Part shown: one piece after another, positions 50,592-57,925 of the stretch
How positions within the stretch are numbered: the stretch's first letter is position 1
Layout: the number at the start of each line of letters is the position of its first letter
DNA from: Clostridia bacterium
Lineage (GTDB): Bacteria > Bacillota > Clostridia > CAKSNL01 > HGM11501
Direction: 5' to 3'
NCBI GenBank assembly: GCA_017411325.1
Contig: JAFQQJ010000065.1
Span: 62,001-126,000 of the forward strand
DNA length: 64,000 nt
Program-made: the position numbers and the translations under genes
Notes under the pieces: model-generated
What the model was told of the DNA's origin: nothing
What the model saw: the letters and a program-made list of their open reading frames with translations, nothing else
The model's database searches: none

Positions 50592-53009
50592 TTATTTTGT
50601 AATTGTAATTTCCTGGGTTTCTCCGTTCCATGCCACGTTATAGCCAAGCTGTTCGGAGATAAATCTTACTGGAATGAAGGTTCGGGAATCCTTGATTTTA
50701 GGCGGTACGTTAAGAGTATATCTTACTTCCTTACCCTTTGAATCAATGATATAAACGCTTCGGGACATAATCTGCATTTCGATTATTGTTCCGTCCTCTT
50801 CGATTAATATCTGCTGAATATTTCCGTTCCATTCAATTGTTGCGCCCATTTCCTCTAAGAGTCCTCTTAAGGGAATAAGGGTGTAGCCTGCACCTGCAAT
50901 GTAGGGTGCAACGTCAATTGTTTTAACCGAATCGCTTCCGCCCTTATGGGACTTAATCTCGTTTGAGCCGATTTTAAGGATGTAGCTTTCCTTTTCATCC
51001 TCTGCCCTCTGCTCTGCTGAATTGGTGCTTTCATAGAAGGTAATTTCAGCACAGCTTGCTCTTCCGTCATTACCCTGATTGATGTAGAAACGGATAAAGC
51101 CTGCCTGTATTGGTTCATCAAACCTTATAACCTGCTCGCCCTTTTTCTTTTCAAAGGTTAAAAGATCCTTTGCGATTTTATAATTTTCACCGTCAACGGA
51201 GTAGAGCACGTCAAAATCAAGCCATAAGCCGTGATAGTCGTCTGACTGACGGGGAAGCACGTTAATCTGTGCCACATAGTAATTGTCGTTTAAGTCGATA
51301 TCCAAAACGTAGGGCCCTTCAACCTTGGTTGTCTGCCATACAGACTGGGGTGAGCCGTCAACCACCGCAGAAACCTTACCTGTGTCGGGCCACTGCAAGG
51401 GAGCATCGCACTTTGCAGTCATTCCTTTTTTGGGAATTGCGATAAGACCGCCTTCTTCATATGCCGCTTTATAATCCTTGGGCTCAACAATCGCCATATT
51501 GGGATCATACGGTTTAAGATTAAGCTCGGCACAGGTACCGTAACCGCCGGCACCGTCCAGAAATTCAAGCTTCAAGGCGTCAAGCTTTACGTTGAAGGAC
51601 CACTCGGAGTTCTTAAGTCCCATATCGTTTGCCCATTCACCGCCGCCGATTAAATATTCCTCTCCGCCCAAAATTGCATAGGCGTTATATTTGAATATTC
51701 TTCCTGACTTTATGTTGTCCTGTCTGGGAGTGTAGGTAAAGCCGCCGATTGTAACGGTGCCCGGAAGGGTTATTGTTACATAGAAGGGCGGGTTGTCCTT
51801 TGAAAGGATGGTGGAGCCCGATGCTTTATAGTTTGTGTGCCAGTAGGTGGTTTTATCACCGTCAATCATTTTCTCGGCTGTGTTGTTTCCGATGTGGCTT
51901 GATGCCTTTATTTTCCACTCGGACTTGTCGGGGATATATCCTGCTTCGTAAACTTCACGGGGACCCGCCAGTTCCGCCTTTTCCTCAGCAGACTTGATTT
52001 CATCAATTTCCTTCTTTGTCAAAATGTCAATTTCTCCGCAGGTGCCTACTCTTCCCGTTGTCGATCTGAACACAAGGCGGATTCCCGCGATTTCCTTTTC
52101 GTTCCATGAAACAATTTCAACAGTTCTGTCGCCGATAAAGGTGCCCGACGCAAGCTTTTCGCCCTGGGCTGTGCCGGAGAGCGCATATACATCATAGTCC
52201 TTTATGTAGCCCGTATCGCTGGTCTGTCTGGGGGTGTAGCGGATACCCGATGACTTTACCCTGGCAGGAAGGTTTATGTCAATTGTAAAGGGTGCAGGAT
52301 CTGTTGTGTCAACCTTTCCGTCCTTTACGGTGTACTTGGAGTGCCAGTATGTCACAGGATCGCCGTCTATCATTTTTTCTGCTTTTTCTGTGTTAAGCTC
52401 GCTTGATGCCTTGATTTTCCAGGTGGATTTTTCGGGAACGGTATCCACCAAAGGAAGCTTTGCCGCATCGTTGGCAGATGCCATTTCCGCGGGGCTTATA
52501 AGGTCAATTTCCGCACAGGTTCCGACACCGCCCGATGCCACAGTGCTTGTAAAAATTATTCTTATGCCGGAAAGATTAACGGCATCCCAGCTGAAGGTTT
52601 CAATTGTATCGTCACCAACGAATGTACCTTTTGTAAGAAGCTTTCCCTGAGTTTCACCGGAAAGCTCATAAAATTCAAAGCCCTTTACATAGCCGGTGTT
52701 GCTGTTCTGTCTTGGAGTATAACGGATACCTGCAACAGTTGCCTCGGAAGGAAGGGTAATGTCTATTATATAGGGAGGCTGAACCTTGTTTACAGCCTTA
52801 CCGTCTTCCGTGTCGTACTTGGAGTGCCAGATTGTGTCGGTTTTTCCGTCAATCATCAACTCTGCCTTGCCCCAACCCATTTCCGTGTTAGCTGTAATTT
52901 TCCATGTGGACTTTTCGGGGATTGGCAAATCTTCTGCACTTATATAAAGTACACTTACAGTTGAAAGCACTAAGATAAGAGAAAGCATTAAGCTTAAAAT
53001 CTTTTTCAT
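50592..53009 (-). CDS. Secreted protein with four F5/8 type C domains and a stalk domain (module B, gene 2)
   Basis: 805 residues: signal peptide (1-25), four discoidin-like domains marked by MIDGKTDTIWHSKY, MIDGDPVTYWHSKY, MIDGDKTTYWHTNY and VVDGSPQSVWQTT, each about 140-150 residues, and a C-terminal stalk domain (about 675-805) ending WNGETQEITITK. Domains 1-3 begin with nearly the same words (PEKSTWKI, PEKSTWKI, PDKSEWKI), which points to recent internal duplication. It starts 14 bp after the GH99-like gene. Largest of the four scaffold paralogues. Confidence 0.87.
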   Translation of the reverse strand: MKKILSLMLSLILVLSTVSVLYISAEDLPIPEKSTWKITANTEMGWGKAELMIDGKTDTIWHSKYDTEDGKAVNKVQPPYIIDITLPSEATVAGIRYTPRQNSNTGYVKGFEFYELSGETQGKLLTKGTFVGDDTIETFSWDAVNLSGIRIIFTSTVASGGVGTCAEIDLISPAEMASANDAAKLPLVDTVPEKSTWKIKASSELNTEKAEKMIDGDPVTYWHSKYTVKDGKVDTTDPAPFTIDINLPARVKSSGIRYTPRQTSDTGYIKDYDVYALSGTAQGEKLASGTFIGDRTVEIVSWNEKEIAGIRLVFRSTTGRVGTCGEIDILTKKEIDEIKSAEEKAELAGPREVYEAGYIPDKSEWKIKASSHIGNNTAEKMIDGDKTTYWHTNYKASGSTILSKDNPPFYVTITLPGTVTIGGFTYTPRQDNIKSGRIFKYNAYAILGGEEYLIGGGEWANDMGLKNSEWSFNVKLDALKLEFLDGAGGYGTCAELNLKPYDPNMAIVEPKDYKAAYEEGGLIAIPKKGMTAKCDAPLQWPDTGKVSAVVDGSPQSVWQTTKVEGPYVLDIDLNDNYYVAQINVLPRQSDDYHGLWLDFDVLYSVDGENYKIAKDLLTFEKKKGEQVIRFDEPIQAGFIRFYINQGNDGRASCAEITFYESTNSAEQRAEDEKESYILKIGSNEIKSHKGGSDSVKTIDVAPYIAGAGYTLIPLRGLLEEMGATIEWNGNIQQILIEEDGTIIEMQIMSRSVYIIDSKGKEVRYTLNVPPKIKDSRTFIPVRFISEQLGYNVAWNGETQEITITK

Positions 53010-53023
53010 TTTTGTCCCTCCCC

Positions 53024-55669
53024 TTATAAAATTTCCGCAGCCTTTAATACTGCATCTTCATTTATTTCGCCGCCGCTAATTGCGAAGGTATCGCCGTTTA
53101 CATAGGCTTTCCAGCCGAATACTTCTGTCAAATAGCTTAAAGGAATGTATCTTAAGCCGTCTACAACCTTAACGGGAGCAGAAAGTGCCACTACTGCACC
53201 GTTCTTTCTTGCTTCCATACTTCCAACGATGGTGTATGACCAGATGTGGTCAACAATTTCAATGCCCTTACGGTTGTAGTTTGAAACATACTGCGCATTG
53301 TCCTCTGCATAGTATTCTGTCTTCGTTTCGCCGTAGCCCATAATCTCTTCAACGGCGATTTCGGGAACATAAAGTGTTCCGTTTTCCGCAAATGCGGTGA
53401 TTCTTGTATCGGCGTCAAAAATATTCATCTTTCCGCCGGATACCACCATTTTATTTGAACCTGCCTTAAACACAGAGGTGTCGTTAAGTTTCGCCCTTGT
53501 GTCATTATCAAGGGAAACCTGAGCGATTTCTGTGTAAAGGTAGTTAAAGCGTCCAAGTGGTGCAACCGAGCCGAACTCGTAGAACCTTAAAACGTCACCG
53601 TTTTCTTCTGCATTGTCGGCAACCTTGAATTCAAGGTCAACCGCGCCGGTTTCGCCTATCATCTCTCTTGTAAGAGCGAATATAACGCTCTTACCATTTA
53701 TCTTCACTTCTGCATTACCAATTGCATTCCATATACCATTGTAGGAAGAAACATTACCGTCACCTGAAATAAGGTAGTCATAGCCTTCCCAGCCCGTTGC
53801 ATAGTTACGGTCGGCATTTAAGTAAATATGAAGCTTTGACGTATCCTTTATGTCCGCTTCCGCATCAACCTTTATGTAGAGCTTGGATTCATCCCGTGCC
53901 ATTTTTGCACCGGTGATTACGTTTACATAGCTTGTTACATAGTGGAAGTTTTCGCCCGTCTTATAGTTGATGAGTCCGTATTCATCACGTGCTTCGCCGA
54001 AGTTATCGTTGATAAATGCGGGGCCAACGCTATCCCACTGGGAAAGATCGCCGCTTAAGTCGATGGTCTTAGCTTCACTTGCAAGGGGTGCGGGACGAAC
54101 GCCCTTATATTTTCTTACGAAGTCACAAAGCAAATTATAATAGTCATCTCTTAAAGGACCTCTGGATGGCTCAAAGTCACGGCTTCCCTCATCGTCAAAG
54201 GAGTCAACAAAGGAATTGTCGTGGCCCGAATACTGAGCCTGTCTTCCCGCGGTCCACTCGTTCCAGCCGTCAACATAGATAAATGCGGGATCTTCCCTCA
54301 GTGCCTGAAGAGCTTCTTCTCTGAAGAAGTAGCCCATATTCACAGCACCCTCTCTGTAGTCTTCGCCGAAGCCTTCGGTATAGCTTCTTCCCTTGGTGTA
54401 AGGATCGGAGAATACGCAGGTATGACTCCATCCGTCAACATAGGATTCGTTTACACCGGTACCCACAACCATAAACTCCGTTCTTCCGTCTTCTTCCGTA
54501 TTCCACTTGGTTAAGGGAGAAGCCTGAAGCCAGTGCCAGTAGCGGTCGCCGCCCACATATTCAACGGGCTCACGACTTCCTGACATACGGAATGTATAAA
54601 ATTCAAACATTTCTCTTATGTATGCTGTTTCGTCAAGCTTTTTTGTATCAAGATTCGTGGACCACTTGGAGTTGTTTCCAAACATAAGTGGCTTACCGTC
54701 CCATTCATACCAGAGGTCTTTATATCTTTCGTTTTCAAAGAAATATGTATGGACATTTACAAGCTGAGTACGTCGCTGGGAATGGTCAACATACCAGGAG
54801 TTAAGAGCATTAATCTTGGGAACACGGATTCCGTCCGCCTTTGCATCGGCATATGCCTCGCAGAGAAGATTAAGTGTCTGTCCGCCCGAAGCAGTGCCGT
54901 TTGACCAGTCAAAGAAGATTACGTCAACGCCTGCATTTGCAAGCATAATTGCGTGGCGGCGGATTACCCAGTAGTCGGACATCGTATAGTAACCGAACAA
55001 GGGCTCGTTCCAGTAGTAGGCTGTTGCACCCGCAGGCCATGCCTCGTGATAGAAGTCATCATATGCATCGGGGTGTGCAGCTATAATTTCCGAGGGAATT
55101 CTTGCTGTTGTTATGGGCTTTTCCTCCGATCCCCTGAGCCAGTACATCATACCGACCTGGCGCATTCCCTCTTTAACGGGTCCAACCTCTTCAAAGTCTG
55201 CAACCTTAACGCCTGCGGCACTTGTCGCCACCCAGGTGTCTGAGTAGTTATCGATGAGGCAATCATCTGACGGAATGGTGTATGGGCTTACATATTTTTC
55301 CTTTGAAAGTGTAACGGATTTAATTGCCGCTCTTCCGATATGCGCCGTTACATAAACGTCATGTACTCCCGAAATTTCTCTGATATTTGAGGAGTATTCC
55401 GTTATACGGTTGTCGCAGATTCTTAAAAATGTAATAATATGTCCTCCGTCTGCCTTATCTGCCGTAATTCTTAAGGTTGCTTCGCTGTATGAATCAAGCA
55501 CAACCTTTACGGACTTTACGTCTGTAAGGTCAACTTTTTCAAAAACAACGCTTTCCCCCTCCTTGATGCTTTTTGAAACATCAAGAACTGTTTTTGTCCC
55601 TTCTGCAAATGACGGTATTACAGCCAAAACCATCATAAGCACAAGAAACAAAGCTGCAAGTTTTTTCAT
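53024..55669 (-). CDS. Secreted GH99/GH71-like hydrolase with CBM6-like, CBM9-like and stalk domains (module B, gene 1)
   Basis: 881 residues: signal peptide (1-22), CBM6-like domain (about 28-125, GVHDVYV), catalytic barrel (about 138-525) with YSDTWVATSAAGVKVADFEE, AGVDVIFFDWSN (D254), SDPYTKGRSYTEGFGEDY, GWNEWTAGRQAQY (E471) and GSRDFEPSRGPLRDDYYNLL. A CBM9-like domain (about 535-705, ATGWEGYDYLIS) and a stalk domain (about 745-881) follow. An extended -10 (TGCTATACTT) lies about 45 bp upstream. Same architecture as modules A and C. Confidence 0.86.
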   Translation of the reverse strand: MKKLAALFLVLMMVLAVIPSFAEGTKTVLDVSKSIKEGESVVFEKVDLTDVKSVKVVLDSYSEATLRITADKADGGHIITFLRICDNRITEYSSNIREISGVHDVYVTAHIGRAAIKSVTLSKEKYVSPYTIPSDDCLIDNYSDTWVATSAAGVKVADFEEVGPVKEGMRQVGMMYWLRGSEEKPITTARIPSEIIAAHPDAYDDFYHEAWPAGATAYYWNEPLFGYYTMSDYWVIRRHAIMLANAGVDVIFFDWSNGTASGGQTLNLLCEAYADAKADGIRVPKINALNSWYVDHSQRRTQLVNVHTYFFENERYKDLWYEWDGKPLMFGNNSKWSTNLDTKKLDETAYIREMFEFYTFRMSGSREPVEYVGGDRYWHWLQASPLTKWNTEEDGRTEFMVVGTGVNESYVDGWSHTCVFSDPYTKGRSYTEGFGEDYREGAVNMGYFFREEALQALREDPAFIYVDGWNEWTAGRQAQYSGHDNSFVDSFDDEGSRDFEPSRGPLRDDYYNLLCDFVRKYKGVRPAPLASEAKTIDLSGDLSQWDSVGPAFINDNFGEARDEYGLINYKTGENFHYVTSYVNVITGAKMARDESKLYIKVDAEADIKDTSKLHIYLNADRNYATGWEGYDYLISGDGNVSSYNGIWNAIGNAEVKINGKSVIFALTREMIGETGAVDLEFKVADNAEENGDVLRFYEFGSVAPLGRFNYLYTEIAQVSLDNDTRAKLNDTSVFKAGSNKMVVSGGKMNIFDADTRITAFAENGTLYVPEIAVEEIMGYGETKTEYYAEDNAQYVSNYNRKGIEIVDHIWSYTIVGSMEARKNGAVVALSAPVKVVDGLRYIPLSYLTEVFGWKAYVNGDTFAISGGEINEDAVLKAAEIL

Positions 55670-55840
55670 ATTTTTTCTTCCTTTCTTTTATATAAGAAAT
55701 TCCCTTATATATTTCTTACTTTAAGTATAGCACAAAAGCCATTTTAATTCCTTAAATTTTTTTACCGATTATCTGCCTTATTTCTTTAATTTTTTGTCAT
55801 TTTAAATATTTTTGCTCTGCGCCTACCGGGAGACAGGAAA

Positions 55841-55873
55841 ATGCAGGGGCGATTTTAAAAATCGCCCCTGCAT
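55841..55873 (-). terminator. Terminator of module A; also a REP-like palindrome
   Basis: ATGCAGGGGCGATTT / AAATCGCCCCTGCAT around TAA, a perfect 15-bp stem, followed by TTTTCC on the minus strand. Its GGGGCGAT core resembles the palindrome at 62491, so it may belong to a family of short intergenic repeats. Confidence 0.8.
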
Positions 55874-55882
55874 CAATTTGCC

Positions 55883-57910
55883 TTATTTTGTTATTGTTAC
55901 CTGCCTTGTCTCTCCGTTCCACTCCACGTTATAGCCTAAGTGTTCGGATATAAATCTTATGGGAATAAAAGTTCTTCCGTCCTTTATTCTGGGAGCCTGA
56001 GGAAGGGTGTAGCGCACTGTTCCGTACTTGCCTCCTGTTTCGACAAACACAAGATTGTGTCTGTTCTGCAGGATGATTGTCACGCCGTCCTTTTTGATTT
56101 TAATGGTCTGATCAATATCAATCCACTCAATTTCCGCGCCCATCATTTCAAGCAGACCGCGAAGAGGAATGAGTGTGGAGCCGCCTGCAATATAGGGTGC
56201 AACATCAAGTGTTTTTTCTTCTGCTACGCCTTCTTTAACTGCGCTTATCACCGGTGAATCAATTTTGAGAACATACTTTTCGTTGTTTCCGCCGGTTCTC
56301 TTTTTCATTGTGGCAACGGTTTCATAAAATTTAAGTTCGCCCACAGACGCCTTATCTGTATAACCCTTTGTAATTCTGAATTCCACATACTGTGCCTTGA
56401 CGGGTGTATCCAGAACAATTCTCTTAACATCGAGATTTTTTTCAAAGCTTAAATTTTCAAACATAACCTCATAGTTTTCACCGTCGAGTGAATAGTATAC
56501 GCTAAACTCTTCCCATGTTCCGTGGAAATCCTTTGTCTGTCTGGGGAATACATCAATTGCCGCAATTTCCTGCACCCTTGCAAGGTTTATGTTAAGGGTA
56601 TAAGGCGCTTTTTCATTACTTGCTGTCTGCCACCAGGTTTCCGTTCTTCCGTCAAGCACGTTTTTGAGCGGTCCGTTTACATAGGCAGGCTTGTTTGATG
56701 TTGCTATACCATCCTTTGCATTAATTTCGGAAAGTCCCTTTTTATCGTAAAGAGCCTCATAGCCTGATGCCTTAACGGTATCAGCTCCATCCTTTGCCTT
56801 AAAGAGCTTAAGCTCTGCACAGGTGCCGTAGCCGTTACCGCCGTTTGTAATAACAAAACGGAATTTCTTTGCGGTAATGTTACCAACGTAGTGCTTTTCA
56901 CTTTTACTTGCCGGAATAAGGGTTGAAAATGCGGTGTTCATTGTTCCCGATTCAAGGAAATACCACTCGCCTTCATCGGAGTCTGATGCATAGGTTTCAT
57001 AGCTTGTGCAAATACCGCTCGTTCCGTCATGTCTTGCCTGATACATAAAGCCCGAGAAGGTTTCTTCTTTATCAAATATGATATCAATGTTATAAGGTGC
57101 GCTGTCACGGCTTACGATCGAGCTTCCCTCTGCCGCATAGTTTGAATGCCAGTAGGTTTTATCATTCCCGTCAATAATTTTCGATGGCTCATAGCCGCCT
57201 CTGGTGCTTGAGGCTTCCGCCTTCCAGATAGATGAAGGAGTGATATATTGACTTTCTTCTTTCGCTTCTTCTTTTATTTCTTCCTTTGCATCTGCCTTTT
57301 CCTCTTCCCTGGCAGAATCTTCATCCTCTCTTCCGTCACCCTTTATGGTTCCCACATTGTCGGTGTTTTTTGCACCGCTTTTAATTATCTTAATTTCAGC
57401 CGCGCTTCCGTGACCGTTTACCCCCGATGCCTTAAAGCGGATTGCCTTATACTCTCCCGCAGTCGCAAGGGTGGCAGTTGCCGTTTCCCTTGCCTGCGCC
57501 ACCTTTGCGGTTTCATAAACAAGCTTTGTGTTGTAGGTGAATTTAACACCGTCAACTGATGTATAAACTTCAACAATCTGCCAGATGCCTGCTTCTGATG
57601 TGTCCTTTTCCGTTTTCGGTCTCGGAACATAGGTTACGCCTGAAACAGGTCTTGCTTCGGGGAATACAACCGTAATCGTATGAGGATTATCGTGCTTTGT
57701 TGATACTCCGTCCTTTGAAAATTCGGAATGCCAGTAAGTAGCATCGTTTCCGTCAAATGCCTTTTCTATTCCATACCACTGCTGATTGCAGCTTGCCGTA
57801 ATTTCCCAGGAGGATATATCATCATAATAATCTTCTGCACTTACTCCAATAGCCGATACGAGAGAAAGCATAAGCGCAAAAACAAGTATTAAAGATAATG
57901 TTTTTTTCAT
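55883..57910 (-). CDS. Secreted protein with three F5/8 type C domains, acidic linker and stalk domain (module A, gene 2)
   Basis: 675 residues: signal peptide (1-25), domain 1 (AFDGNDATYWHSEF, about 30-175), a lysine/glutamate/alanine-rich linker of about 30 residues (about 190-222, repeated KEEAKEE-type words, probably a single helix), domain 2 (IIDGNDKTYWHSNY, about 225-370), domain 3 (VLDGRTETWWQTA, about 395-535) and a stalk domain (about 550-675) ending WNGETRQVTITK. The linker is unique to this copy. Starts 15 bp after the GH99-like gene; terminator immediately after. Confidence 0.86.
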   Translation of the reverse strand: MKKTLSLILVFALMLSLVSAIGVSAEDYYDDISSWEITASCNQQWYGIEKAFDGNDATYWHSEFSKDGVSTKHDNPHTITVVFPEARPVSGVTYVPRPKTEKDTSEAGIWQIVEVYTSVDGVKFTYNTKLVYETAKVAQARETATATLATAGEYKAIRFKASGVNGHGSAAEIKIIKSGAKNTDNVGTIKGDGREDEDSAREEEKADAKEEIKEEAKEESQYITPSSIWKAEASSTRGGYEPSKIIDGNDKTYWHSNYAAEGSSIVSRDSAPYNIDIIFDKEETFSGFMYQARHDGTSGICTSYETYASDSDEGEWYFLESGTMNTAFSTLIPASKSEKHYVGNITAKKFRFVITNGGNGYGTCAELKLFKAKDGADTVKASGYEALYDKKGLSEINAKDGIATSNKPAYVNGPLKNVLDGRTETWWQTASNEKAPYTLNINLARVQEIAAIDVFPRQTKDFHGTWEEFSVYYSLDGENYEVMFENLSFEKNLDVKRIVLDTPVKAQYVEFRITKGYTDKASVGELKFYETVATMKKRTGGNNEKYVLKIDSPVISAVKEGVAEEKTLDVAPYIAGGSTLIPLRGLLEMMGAEIEWIDIDQTIKIKKDGVTIILQNRHNLVFVETGGKYGTVRYTLPQAPRIKDGRTFIPIRFISEHLGYNVEWNGETRQVTITK

Positions 57911-57925
57911 CTTCTTTCCCTCCTA

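Noticed and set aside
27767..57910. Repeated DNA of the F5/8C genes as CRISPR-like or satellite array
   Set aside because: The repeats are coding, about 450 bp long and diverged; they are protein domain repeats.
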